Shown here: positions 34,587-42,971 of the stretch, piece after piece
Position numbering within the stretch: position 1 is the first letter of the stretch
How the letters are laid out: each line of letters begins with the position of its first letter
From: an uncultured Clostridia bacterium
GTDB lineage: Bacteria > Bacillota > Clostridia > Oscillospirales > Acutalibacteraceae
NCBI GenBank assembly: GCA_947585615.1
Contig: CANPXD010000003.1
Coordinates: forward strand, 1-56,382
DNA length: 56,382 nucleotides
Direction: 5' to 3'
The notes under the pieces: model-generated
Databases searched by the model: none
What the model was told of the DNA's origin: nothing
The model's input: only the letters and a program-made list of their open reading frames with translations
Program-made: the position numbers and the translations under genes

Positions 34587-36149
34587 ATGATTAATTTAAT
34601 TCCTAAGGCAAACCGTATCAAAATTGAAAACGGCAGTTTTCATCTAAGCAGAGATGATAAAGTTTATACAGAGCTTTCTCTGCCGCTTCTTACCGCGCCC
34701 CGGGGTGAAGACGCGGCCGTCAGAATACTTAAGGATACTTCGCTTGAAAAAGAGGAATACTATCTTAAAGTCAGCAGAGACGGTATTTTAATCAAAGCGT
34801 CAGAGAACACAGGCGCGTATTATGCACTCCAATCATTGCGTATGCTTGGCAGATTTGATGAGGGTATAAATGAAATTCCCTGTGTTGAAATATCGGATAA
34901 GCCGAGTTACGGTTGGCGGGGAGTAAGCCTTGACGAAAGCCGTCATTTTTTCGGTAAGGAATATGTTAAAAAGCTTATCGACGAATTATTCCGTCTGAAA
35001 ATGAATGTATTTCACTGGCATTTGACCGATGACCAGGGTTGGCGAATTGAAATAAAAAAATATCCTCTTCTTACCGAAATCGGCTCAAAGCGTGCTTATA
35101 CGCATATCGGCGGCTGGGGCAGCACAAAAAAGGATAACACACCCTATGGCGGTTTTTATACACAGAAGGACATTAATGAAATCGTTGCGTATGCGAAGGA
35201 ACGCTGTGTTTCAATCGTTCCCGAAATTGATGTCCCTGCCCATTTTGCCGCTGCGCTTGCGGCATATCCTCATCTTGCCTGCAGAAATCTTAAAAGAGAT
35301 GTTCAGGGGCATTTCGGAGGAAATATTCCCGTTCTTGACGGTATGCGTGACTGGAACAGACCTGCCTGTATGGGAAAAGAGGAAACACTGCAGTTTATTA
35401 AAGATGTGTATGATGAAGTGTGCGCGTTATTTCCGTTTGAATATTTTCATGTCGGTGGAGATGAATGTGATGTTTCCGAATGGAAAAAATGTCCCGACTG
35501 TCAGAGGGTTATGAAAGAAAAAGGTTTCATTAACGAGTATGAGCTACAGATGATGCTTACAAATTCCCTCTGTGAATACCTTAAATCAAAGGGCAAGCAT
35601 ATGATTGGCTGGAATGAAATTTTGCTTGCGGACGGTGTGGACGAATCTGCCGTTGTTCAGTATTGGGTGCAAAAAAGAGACGCAAACGTTGAAAAATTTG
35701 CGCAAAAGGGCGGCAAAATACTTATGAGTAAGCATCAATCTTTCTATTTGGATCACCCTTATGCAATATATCCTTTAAAGAATACATATAACTTCGATCC
35801 CGAAAAGTATGGAGTTCCGAAGCGTAACGTAATAGGCGTTGAGGGTGAAATGTGGACAGAATGGATTGCATGGTCTGACAAGGTTGATTTTATGTTCCAT
35901 CCGAGAATGGAAGCAATCAGCGAGGTGGGCTGGACTGACTCCGCAAAGCGTGATTACGCGGAGTTTATTTCGCGCTACAGAGAATATAAAAGCATTTACA
36001 CGCATTTGGGAATAACGTATGCCGTTGATAAAATAGCTATGTCTAAAGGCCTTTTGCAGAGGGCAAAAATATCACGGCTGTTCAGATACGGAGATCCCGA
36101 TTATGAATATAAGCTCAATAAAAAATATTTTGAAAAAGGAGAAAGATAA
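34587..36149 (+). CDS. GH20 beta-N-acetylhexosaminidase, cytoplasmic
   Basis: Predicted exo-beta-N-acetylhexosaminidase of family GH20, 520 residues, releasing terminal GlcNAc or GalNAc by substrate-assisted catalysis. Small N-terminal GH20b-type domain (1-105), then the barrel with YGWRGVSLDESRHFFGKEYV, FHWHLTDDQGWRIEIKKYP, PEIDVPAHFAAAL and the catalytic pair Asp292-Glu293 in HVGGDECD. There is no signal peptide, so it likely acts on imported chitobiose-type or host-glycan oligosaccharides. The second of two adjacent ATGs is preferred (GGAGG six bases upstream). It abuts the M28 peptidase gene. A sugar kinase of the N-acetylhexosamine type lies at 54972, which would handle the product. Confidence 0.9.
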   Translation: MINLIPKANRIKIENGSFHLSRDDKVYTELSLPLLTAPRGEDAAVRILKDTSLEKEEYYLKVSRDGILIKASENTGAYYALQSLRMLGRFDEGINEIPCVEISDKPSYGWRGVSLDESRHFFGKEYVKKLIDELFRLKMNVFHWHLTDDQGWRIEIKKYPLLTEIGSKRAYTHIGGWGSTKKDNTPYGGFYTQKDINEIVAYAKERCVSIVPEIDVPAHFAAALAAYPHLACRNLKRDVQGHFGGNIPVLDGMRDWNRPACMGKEETLQFIKDVYDEVCALFPFEYFHVGGDECDVSEWKKCPDCQRVMKEKGFINEYELQMMLTNSLCEYLKSKGKHMIGWNEILLADGVDESAVVQYWVQKRDANVEKFAQKGGKILMSKHQSFYLDHPYAIYPLKNTYNFDPEKYGVPKRNVIGVEGEMWTEWIAWSDKVDFMFHPRMEAISEVGWTDSAKRDYAEFISRYREYKSIYTHLGITYAVDKIAMSKGLLQRAKISRLFRYGDPDYEYKLNKKYFEKGER

Positions 36150-37418
36150 ATGAAACTTAACAGCTTTCCCATCGGAGTAATAAAGGAAAATGTGGATTTT
36201 ACCGTCAGAGAAATTACCAATGTGATTAAAAAATACGGTCCGCGCGAATCGGGCAGCGACAACTGTTTTGCAGCGCAAAAGCATCTTAAAAAGGAACTTG
36301 ATCAATTCTGCGACGAAACACATTTTGAGGAATACACAATGGCGCCGAAGGCATTTCTTCATTTTACAAAGACAGTTCCTGTGGTAATTATACTTGCGGT
36401 TGTTTTGGGCTTTGTCATTTCATTCACGGTGTTTGACAGCTTTTTTGCCGCGCAGTGTATTGTCGGCGCTGTGACGTTTGCGAGTCTTTTTGTAACGGTA
36501 ATGGAATTTCTTATGTATAAAAAATTTCTTGACCCGTTACACAAAAAGGTCACCGGGCATAATCTTGTTGCCGTGCGGAAGCCGAGAGGAGAGGTAAAAA
36601 AAAGAATTATTATCAGCGGACATATTGACGCCGCATATGAATGGCGTCATATATATTACGGTAAAGGTAAGTTTAATTTGTTCGCTCCCTCCATGGCCGG
36701 AGCGATTGGAGGCGGAGTGCTTTCATTTGTTATTGCAGTTATAACAGTAGCAGCAGGCGTTGCCGATATGGGCAAATTCGGTGAATTTATGCTGAATTAT
36801 TCCTATTATTTTCATATTTTAACCGCCGTATTTATGGTGACGCTTTATCTTTTTGTTGATTTCAAAACAATTTCTCCCGGTGCAAATGATAACCTCACGG
36901 GAACTTATGCCGCAGTCTGCGCTCTGCGTATGCTTGATATGGCAGGCGTAGAGTTTGAAAACACGGAGGTTGTCGCCATGATAAACGACGGAGAGGAAGC
37001 AGGACTTCGCGGCGCTAAGGCATATGCCAAAAAGCACAAGGAGGAAATGACTGACGGAAAAGTTGAAACAGTCGTCCTTTGCTGTGATACTCTCACGGAT
37101 CTTGAGTATATGAATATATATTCGCGCGATATGACGGGAACCGTTCAGAACAGCAAGGAGTTTTCGCAGCTCGTTCTTGATTCCGCAAAGGAAGCAGGAT
37201 ACAGCAACGCAAAGCTTGCGAACGTTTTCTTCGGTTCATCTGATGCGGCGGCATTTACTCAGGCAGGAATTACGGCAACCTGTCTTGCAGCCATGGATCC
37301 CACGCCCGCCGACTATTACCATAACCGTCGCGATAATTATGACCGCCTTGTCCCTGAAGCGATAGAGGCAGGATATAAAATTGTAATTTCTTCAATTCTT
37401 AACTTTGATGTGCAATAA
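36150..37418 (+). CDS. membrane-embedded M28 family metallopeptidase
   Basis: Zinc-dependent aminopeptidase-like protein, 422 residues. Probable metal ligands are His158 (SGHID), Asp247 (PGANDN), Glu282/Glu283 (DGEEAG), Asp313 and His391 (YYHNRRDN), the usual M28 set. Four hydrophobic helices are seen at about 76-96, 98-118, 182-205 and 217-237; the last two lie between the first and second metal ligands. An even number of crossings keeps all ligands on one side, probably the cytosol. Starts directly after the GH20 stop with AAAAGGAG in its end, so the two form an operon ended by a terminator. Substrate unknown. Confidence 0.82.
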   Translation: MKLNSFPIGVIKENVDFTVREITNVIKKYGPRESGSDNCFAAQKHLKKELDQFCDETHFEEYTMAPKAFLHFTKTVPVVIILAVVLGFVISFTVFDSFFAAQCIVGAVTFASLFVTVMEFLMYKKFLDPLHKKVTGHNLVAVRKPRGEVKKRIIISGHIDAAYEWRHIYYGKGKFNLFAPSMAGAIGGGVLSFVIAVITVAAGVADMGKFGEFMLNYSYYFHILTAVFMVTLYLFVDFKTISPGANDNLTGTYAAVCALRMLDMAGVEFENTEVVAMINDGEEAGLRGAKAYAKKHKEEMTDGKVETVVLCCDTLTDLEYMNIYSRDMTGTVQNSKEFSQLVLDSAKEAGYSNAKLANVFFGSSDAAAFTQAGITATCLAAMDPTPADYYHNRRDNYDRLVPEAIEAGYKIVISSILNFDVQ

Positions 37419-37439
37419 TAAATTTTGTAAATCGGAAAT

Positions 37440-37473
37440 GACTGTCTCGGTATCATGAGACAGTCGTTTTTTT
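37440..37473 (+). terminator. intrinsic terminator after M28 gene
   Basis: Arms GACTGTCTC and GAGACAGTC, loop GGTATCAT, then G and seven T. Confidence 0.95.
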
Positions 37474-37521
37474 GTGACCGATTCGGTTTTTAAATCGTTT
37501 TATTGTTGAAAGGATGATTCG

Positions 37522-38016
37522 ATGGATAGGGAACAAATCAAAAGCAAGTTTGAAACCAAGTACAAGCTTTACGGCGATATGCTTTATAAAATAGCTTTTT
37601 TGCATATGAAAAATCAAGATGACGCCGAAGATGTTTTGCAGGAAGTTTTTATAAAACTGCTTTGTTCCGCGCCTTCATTTAAAGATTTGGATCACGAAAA
37701 GGCTTGGCTTATACGAGTTACGCAGAACACCTGCCGCGATTTTCTGAAATCATCCAAAAATAAAAACGTTTCACTTAATTTTGATTTGTCCTCATATCCG
37801 GCGGCAGACGGCGATATGCGTTTGGATGTTCTCAAAAAATTATTTGCCCTGCCGGAGAACTATAAAACGGTAATAGTTTTGTACTATTATTATGATTACT
37901 CTGTAAGCGGAATATCGCGGATACTGAAAATAAGCAAATCGGCAGTAAAAATGCGTCTTAAACGCGGCAGAGAAATGTTAAAAATTGAATTGGAGGAATA
38001 CGCAAATGAAACGTGA
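37522..38016 (+). CDS. ECF-type sigma factor
   Basis: Alternative sigma factor of the sigma-70 extracytoplasmic function group, 164 residues. Region 2 (about 15-80) with DAEDVLQEVFIKLL and KAWLIRVTQNTCRDFLKS; region 4 (about 110-160) with LPENYKTVIVLYYYYDYSVSGISRIL and KSAVKMRLKRGREML. GAAAGGATG lies upstream. The overlapping downstream gene is a membrane protein typical of an anti-sigma partner. A perfect ACCGA-T-TCGGT palindrome at 37477-37487 precedes it; I cannot assign an autoregulatory promoter. Confidence 0.92.
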   Translation: MDREQIKSKFETKYKLYGDMLYKIAFLHMKNQDDAEDVLQEVFIKLLCSAPSFKDLDHEKAWLIRVTQNTCRDFLKSSKNKNVSLNFDLSSYPAADGDMRLDVLKKLFALPENYKTVIVLYYYYDYSVSGISRILKISKSAVKMRLKRGREMLKIELEEYANET

Positions 38017-39028
38017 AGAAATCAAAAATAGCATCGAAAACATTAAACCTGATTTCTATATGGAAAAAAGACTGTATGAAAAAATCAGCGACGCCGCACC
38101 GAAAAAGAGGAGCAAAAAGAAATTTCTTATCGCCGCGGTGTCGTGCACTTTAAGCCTTGCAGTGCTTGCGGCAGGTCTTGGAATTGCGGCTTTGTCGAAA
38201 AATAACACAGGCAATGATCAGAACGCAGACGGTCGGAATTCAGTCGGCAATCGGTTTATTATGAGCGTATCAGCCGAGGAGGTATCCGTTCCTTTAGAGA
38301 ACGCGTCAGTCACTTTCCCTGTCGGACGGCTTGAAGTAAGCAGCGATGAATACGGTATACCTGAGGTCAATTATTCTGCCGAAAATGTGCTTTCCGTCAG
38401 CGGAAATAATATTGCATCTGTAACATACAGAAGTAAATTTAATAATTTCATGGTTAGAGATTTCGACAAATTTCATGATCTTGTAAAGAATAATTCATAT
38501 TATGATATTATTGTTCCTTATTCAGATGAATACGAGGGAAAAGGTAACGATAAACGCCTTGATATAATGATGGAGCATATAAAAAACGGCGATTATGACG
38601 TCTATTTAAAAAATGCCGAAAAGAAGTCAAAAGATGAATATGCAGGCGTTGACTATATAGATTACGGTGAGATTAAAGAATACGGAATTGAACTTGATTT
38701 TAATATCGACGTGAACAATCTTGATGATTATACCGTTGTGGCAATGGGGCTTGCTTCGACGGAAAACTATAATAGAATATCTTCTTCAGAACCGGTTCAA
38801 GAATACACTTTTGAAAATTATTTCAACAAGGAATCAGAAATAGGCTTAATAAATTGGTTTTGTTTAGAAAACAGTAATGCGCTTTTAGAAAATCCCGAAA
38901 TGCCGCTTTCTCAGCTTCCGCATGATACCGTAACCGTTGAGGTAAAGTTTAATGACGGCACAACGCAGACTCAAAAGTATGATTTTTCATTTAATGACAA
39001 GGGAAATCTTGTTATAGATAGGCTGTAA
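38006..39028 (+). CDS. probable membrane anti-sigma factor
   Basis: 340-residue protein with a short cytosolic N-terminus (1-38, charged), one membrane helix (about 40-64, LIAAVSCTLSLAVLAAGLGIAAL) and an extracytoplasmic domain of about 275 residues rich in Asp, Asn and Tyr. The layout, and the 11-base overlap with the ECF sigma gene, fit an anti-sigma factor that holds the sigma at the membrane. The outer domain may sense a ligand; I do not recognise its family with certainty (DUF4179-like organisation). Start at ATG 38006 with GGAGG nine bases upstream. Confidence 0.75.
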   Translation: MKREEIKNSIENIKPDFYMEKRLYEKISDAAPKKRSKKKFLIAAVSCTLSLAVLAAGLGIAALSKNNTGNDQNADGRNSVGNRFIMSVSAEEVSVPLENASVTFPVGRLEVSSDEYGIPEVNYSAENVLSVSGNNIASVTYRSKFNNFMVRDFDKFHDLVKNNSYYDIIVPYSDEYEGKGNDKRLDIMMEHIKNGDYDVYLKNAEKKSKDEYAGVDYIDYGEIKEYGIELDFNIDVNNLDDYTVVAMGLASTENYNRISSSEPVQEYTFENYFNKESEIGLINWFCLENSNALLENPEMPLSQLPHDTVTVEVKFNDGTTQTQKYDFSFNDKGNLVIDRL

Positions 39029-39053
39029 ATATGATAATAATACGATTTATCTT

Positions 39054-39081
39054 GGAGTTGCTTATAGGCAGCTCCCTTTTT
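39054..39081 (+). terminator. terminator after anti-sigma gene
   Basis: GGAGTTGC pairs with GCAGCTCC (one G-T pair) around TTATAG, then CTTTTT. Confidence 0.8.
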
Positions 39082-39102
39082 GACAATAAAATGTATTTTT
39101 TA

Positions 39103-39131
39103 TTGAACTCGTGTATAACTTATGGTAATAT
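39103..39131 (+). promoter_or_regulatory. probable promoter of alpha-galactosidase gene
   Basis: TTGAAC (39103-39108), 17-base spacer, TAATAT (39126-39131), 36 bases before the start. No clear cre site was identified. Confidence 0.6.
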
Positions 39132-39166
39132 TTAATTGATTATAATTGCGCGACGGAGGAAGGATT

Positions 39167-41266
39167 ATGTCGGTTATTATTAAGGAAAATAATATTTTTA
39201 TTCTTGAAACACCAAACACTCACTATGTTTTCGGAGTGGATAAATATGGATTGAATCGTCATCTCCACTGGGGAGAAAAATGCGATGCCGACGATTATTT
39301 TTTTGAATATATAGGCGATGAGAATTCAAATCACTCTATGCTTGACGAGTATAAGCAGGAGTTGACCGTGTTCGGTTCAACGATGTACCGTGAATGCGGA
39401 GTGAAAGCGCAGTTTCCGGACGGATGCCGTGAAATATCACTAAAATATGACGGATTTGAAACTGATGAAAATAGTTTGTGCCTTAAGTTTTCCGATAAAG
39501 CGTATCCTTTGGAGCTTAAGCTCAACTATCAGCTTTATGACGAAACTGATATTATTTCTAGGTGGATTTCTTTAAAAAATACAGGCAAAGAAACGATACG
39601 CTTTGAAAAAATTGCAAGCGCTGAATTTTCTCTGCCGGGCATCGAGCCTTACACCTTTGAAAATACAAACGGCTCGTGGGGAGGCGAATTCCTTAAGACC
39701 GAAACACTGCTCAACGGGGGCAGCGCTGTATTTGAAAGCAGGAAGGGCGGTTCGTCTCACAACAATACGCCGCAGTTTATCGCTTACCGCAGCGCAGACG
39801 AGAAAAGCGGAGAGGTTTTCTTTGCCTCTCTTGCGTACAGCGGTAATTTTAAGGTCTCAGCATCGAGAGATTTATACGGCATAACGCGCGCTGTTATCGG
39901 AATAAATGATTTCGATTTTGAATACAGTCTCGGCAGCGGAGAAATTTTTGAAACTCCGAAGGTGTATTGCGGCAGGGCAGACGGCTTCGGAGAAATGTCG
40001 CGTCAAATGAATTCTTTTGCCGTTAAGCATATTCTTCCCCGACAGTTTGCCGACAAGCCGCTTCCTGTGCTTTATAATGCCTGGGAGGCTGTTTTCTTCG
40101 ACGTAAACTGTGAAAATCAGACAGCGCTTGCAAAGCTTGCCGCAGAAATGGGAGTTGAGCTTTTTGTTATGGATGACGGCTGGTTCGGTCAGCGCAAAAA
40201 TGATTGGGCGGGGCTCGGCGACTGGTATGTGAATAAAGAAAAATTTCCAAACGGTCTCGGAGAGCTTATAAATGCCGTAAACAGTTTAGGAATGGATTTC
40301 GGTATATGGGTTGAGCCGGAAATGGTAAATGCGGACAGCGATCTTTTCCGCTCCCATCCCGATTGGGCGTATCATTATGACACAAGGCAGGCAAGTGAGC
40401 TTCGTCATCAGCTTGTTTTGAATATGACTTTGCCGGAAGTGCAGGAATATATTTTTTCCGTAATCGACAATCTGCTGTCTGAAAACAACATAAAATATGT
40501 TAAATGGGATATGAACAGATCTTTTTCCGAAACGGGTGCGCAGAATCTTGAAAACCCGAAAATGCTCTGGTATCTACACATAAAGGCAGTATATGATATC
40601 GTTGACCGTCTCAAGAAAAAGCACCCCGATGTTGCGTTTGAAAGCTGCGCCTCGGGCGGCGGCAGAGCCGATCTCGGCGCACTGAGTCACTTTGACCAGA
40701 TATGGACGAGCGACAACACTGACGCTGTGGACAGAATGGCAATTCAAAAAGGCTTTTCAATGCTGCATCCAATTAAGGCAATGCGCGCGTGGGTTACCGA
40801 TCTTTATCACGACAGCAAGCCCTCGCCGCTGCCTTTCAGATTTAATATTGCCATGCAAGGTGCGTTAGGTATCGGCGGAAATCTTTTGAAATACAGCGAG
40901 GAAGATCTTAAGATATGCAGAGAAAATATAACTCTTTATAAGGAAATAAGAGATATTGTTCAGTTCGGAGATCTTTACCGTATTCTTGATATAGACAAGG
41001 ACGATGTCCTTATGAATAACTATGTCAGTCCGGATAAAAGCAAAAGCGTAGTGTTTATTGCCTCCGACGGAACAAAGCATTTTAAAAAGCGGATGCCTTT
41101 GCGCTTTGAGGGACTTGATAAAACTAAGCGGTACACCTTCAGCTTTGACGGAAAAACGTATGAAAAGAGCGGAGCGTATCTGTCAGAAGTGGGAATTCAG
41201 GCATATATACGCGGCGCGTATTATAACAGGATTATAATAATTGACGAAAAGAAGAAGGGGGAATGA
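39167..41266 (+). CDS. GH36 alpha-galactosidase
   Basis: Retaining alpha-galactosidase of family GH36, 699 residues, acting on raffinose-family sugars and galactomannan side chains. N-terminal beta-sandwich (1-about 300), central barrel with NAWEAVFFDVN, FVMDDGWFGQRKNDWAGLGDW, WVEPEMVN, the nucleophile Asp448 in KWDMNRS, the CASGGGRADLG loop and the acid/base Asp516 in WTSDNTDAVDR, 68 residues apart as in known GH36 enzymes. No signal peptide, so cytosolic. Start at ATG 39167 with CGGAGGAAGG upstream. Followed four bases later by a MazG-like gene. The GH26 mannanase nearby would supply galactomannan fragments. Confidence 0.93.
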   Translation: MSVIIKENNIFILETPNTHYVFGVDKYGLNRHLHWGEKCDADDYFFEYIGDENSNHSMLDEYKQELTVFGSTMYRECGVKAQFPDGCREISLKYDGFETDENSLCLKFSDKAYPLELKLNYQLYDETDIISRWISLKNTGKETIRFEKIASAEFSLPGIEPYTFENTNGSWGGEFLKTETLLNGGSAVFESRKGGSSHNNTPQFIAYRSADEKSGEVFFASLAYSGNFKVSASRDLYGITRAVIGINDFDFEYSLGSGEIFETPKVYCGRADGFGEMSRQMNSFAVKHILPRQFADKPLPVLYNAWEAVFFDVNCENQTALAKLAAEMGVELFVMDDGWFGQRKNDWAGLGDWYVNKEKFPNGLGELINAVNSLGMDFGIWVEPEMVNADSDLFRSHPDWAYHYDTRQASELRHQLVLNMTLPEVQEYIFSVIDNLLSENNIKYVKWDMNRSFSETGAQNLENPKMLWYLHIKAVYDIVDRLKKKHPDVAFESCASGGGRADLGALSHFDQIWTSDNTDAVDRMAIQKGFSMLHPIKAMRAWVTDLYHDSKPSPLPFRFNIAMQGALGIGGNLLKYSEEDLKICRENITLYKEIRDIVQFGDLYRILDIDKDDVLMNNYVSPDKSKSVVFIASDGTKHFKKRMPLRFEGLDKTKRYTFSFDGKTYEKSGAYLSEVGIQAYIRGAYYNRIIIIDEKKKGE

Positions 41267-41269
41267 TTT

Positions 41270-41587
41270 ATGGTTGGTAAGACGAGTGTTAAATATCTTC
41301 AGGAGTATATTAAAGCAAAGGATTATAAGCCTGAACTTAAAATGGAATATTTTCTTAAGCTTTCCGAAGAGGTAGGTGAGCTTGCGAAAGCAATGAGAAA
41401 AGGCGTTCTATACAGAGAGAATGACAGCGTTAAGGAAACGATTGACGAAGAAATATGGGATGTTATCTATTATGTCTTGGCAATCGCAAACTGTTATGAC
41501 ATTGATGTTGAAAGCACGATAAAAGCCAAAGAAGAAATCAACAACAAAAAGTATAACACGGGAATTATATTTGAAGAAAGTTATTAA
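41270..41587 (+). CDS. MazG-like nucleotide pyrophosphohydrolase
   Basis: Small all-alpha protein of 105 residues with the MazG pattern: EEVGELAKAMR and, about 25 residues later, DEEIWDVIYYVLAIAN, giving the metal-binding E-x2-E and E-x2-D sets. Such proteins hydrolyse nucleoside triphosphates to monophosphates, often as house-cleaning enzymes. AGAAGGGGG upstream of ATG. Four bases after the alpha-galactosidase, so probably co-transcribed, with no obvious functional link. Confidence 0.75.
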   Translation: MVGKTSVKYLQEYIKAKDYKPELKMEYFLKLSEEVGELAKAMRKGVLYRENDSVKETIDEEIWDVIYYVLAIANCYDIDVESTIKAKEEINNKKYNTGIIFEESY

Positions 41588-41621
41588 CGGTACAAAAAAT
41601 TGATTGAAGCGGTAAAAGAAA

Positions 41622-42119
41622 TTGAAAAGACTGTATTTAATAAGCGGTACCATGGGTGTTGGAAAAACAACGGTTTGTAAATGCCTAAAAGACAAACTAC
41701 CTAATGCCGTATTCCTTGACGGTGATTGGTGTTGGGATGCAAACCCATTTCAGGTAACGGATGAAACAAAAGAAATGGTGATAGACAACATTTGCTATTT
41801 ACGGAACAATTATATTCATTGTTCGGTTTATGATAACATTATTTTTTGTTGGGTAATGCACGAGCGGATTATTATAGATACAATCATTAATAAAATAGAT
41901 ACTCAGAATTGCTCTGTGAAAAGAATTTCTTTGTTCGCTTCAAATGAAACTTTGACTGAAAGAATTATGAAAGAGGTCAAGGCGGGGATCCGTACAATTG
42001 ATGTTCTTAAGCGAAGTATTGCAAAAATACCGTTTTACGAAAACATCAACAGTGTGAAAATAGATACCGACACAAAAACAGTCTCTGAAATCGCTGAGGA
42101 AATTATGAGAGGAAAATAA
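41622..42119 (+). CDS. P-loop nucleoside/small-molecule kinase-like protein
   Basis: 165-residue protein with Walker A GTMGVGKTT at residues 9-17, then FLDGDWCWDANPF (a likely substrate and Mg loop) and a C-terminal LFASNETLTERIMKEV stretch with the kinase-type Arg. It resembles the shikimate/gluconate/AAA-type small kinases seen near resistance and salvage genes. The substrate is not predictable. It starts with TTG at 41622; no ATG exists before the Walker motif and the ribosome site is weak, so expression level is doubtful. The TGG-rich, lower-quality surroundings downstream contain decayed genes. Confidence 0.65.
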   Translation: MKRLYLISGTMGVGKTTVCKCLKDKLPNAVFLDGDWCWDANPFQVTDETKEMVIDNICYLRNNYIHCSVYDNIIFCWVMHERIIIDTIINKIDTQNCSVKRISLFASNETLTERIMKEVKAGIRTIDVLKRSIAKIPFYENINSVKIDTDTKTVSEIAEEIMRGK

Positions 42120-42316
42120 TATTTGATTAAACAAGCAAGAATAACCGAGTAATTTGTTTCAAAAAAAGTCTTTGCTCTTAAGAAAATATGTGAAACTATC
42201 GGCCAGGTGTTTGTAATCTGTAGTGTGCTTATTTTCAAAGATTTCAATATCAGCTTTGGCTCTTTGCGGATAATCCGGTTGCTGTATCCTTCACTTTTAG
42301 GAATACATATAAATCT

Positions 42317-42576
42317 ATAGAAAGAAAATTTAAAAATAAAGATGCTAAAGAAGTTTCTGAACTGATTATAAAAACACTCAGGACAACCATATAAAGGATT
42401 ATTCTTCAGAATATATTGAAAATGATGTAAAAGCTTTTCAGCCCAAAGATATAGTAAAGCGTGCAGGTTGGACACATTTTTATGTGGTATGCGATGGAGA
42501 TAAAATCTATAAAGATGGTATCTGCGAGCCTGATGAAGACGGGTTATTGAGATTGGAAAAACACAGGGATACATAA
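42317..42576 (+). pseudogene. frameshifted GNAT acetyltransferase remnant
   Basis: Two overlapping frames make one N-acetyltransferase-like sequence. The first reads RKFKNKDAKEVSELIIKTLR and runs to a stop at about 42390; the second picks up at DYSSEYIENDVKAFQPKDIV and continues through RAGWTHFYVVCDGDKI. GNAT proteins with this exact type of arrangement continue with a VGCGAIG acetyl-CoA loop, which is missing; the frame instead ends EDGLLRLEKHRDT and stop. So there is one frameshift and one internal or 3' deletion. No start codon or ribosome site is kept. The rest of 42120-42641 shows no gene I can support. Confidence 0.55.
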
Positions 42577-42641
42577 AAGATTTTTGTAAATAAAAAGTAT
42601 TCATTGTTTCATCGGGGGTAAACTATTACAGAGGTGAAAAA

Positions 42642-42929
42642 ATGGCAAATCAAGGAATGAAAAGACCGCAGCGTACACATACACACGCAAAAAATGAGGC
42701 TGCTCCCGTTCCCGAAATTCAGGGCAAGGCAAAAAGCGGAAAAAAGCGTGTACGTGCAATAATTGCGGGAACGCAGTCTCCTGAGCAAGAAGTTTACCAC
42801 ACTATTCCCTATGCGGAAAAGAAGCCGCAGGAAAAGCCTGTGTCTGACGCTTATTCGGTTATAGATAACGATCTGGCTAGGGATAATCTTGAAAACGACA
42901 TTACCGATGCTGATCTTCAGGACTTATAA
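42642..42929 (+). CDS. small hypothetical protein
   Basis: 95-residue soluble protein of unknown function, with GAGGTG seven bases before the ATG. The first 45 residues are basic and His/Pro-rich (MKRPQRTHTHAKNEAAPVPEI; KSGKKRVRAII) and the last 45 are acidic (VIDNDLARDNLENDITDADLQDL), with no membrane segment or recognised domain. It looks mostly disordered. A terminator follows, so it is a real transcription unit end. Confidence 0.6.
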   Translation: MANQGMKRPQRTHTHAKNEAAPVPEIQGKAKSGKKRVRAIIAGTQSPEQEVYHTIPYAEKKPQEKPVSDAYSVIDNDLARDNLENDITDADLQDL

Positions 42930-42933
42930 GAGC

Positions 42934-42967
42934 AAAAAAGAACGGTGTTAAAACCGTTCTTTTTTTG
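42934..42967. terminator. bidirectional terminator
   Basis: AAAAAAGAACGGT pairs with ACCGTTCTTTTTT around GTTAAA. It lies between convergent ends (small protein on plus, GH26 on minus) and works in either direction. Confidence 0.92.
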
Positions 42968-42971
42968 CAAA

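Noticed and set aside
42035-42604. Long open frame on the minus strand across the decay zone
   Set aside because: It overlaps the end of the kinase gene antisense, has Tyr/Phe/Ile-rich composition without a recognisable domain or ribosome site, and the plus strand holds acetyltransferase remnants instead.
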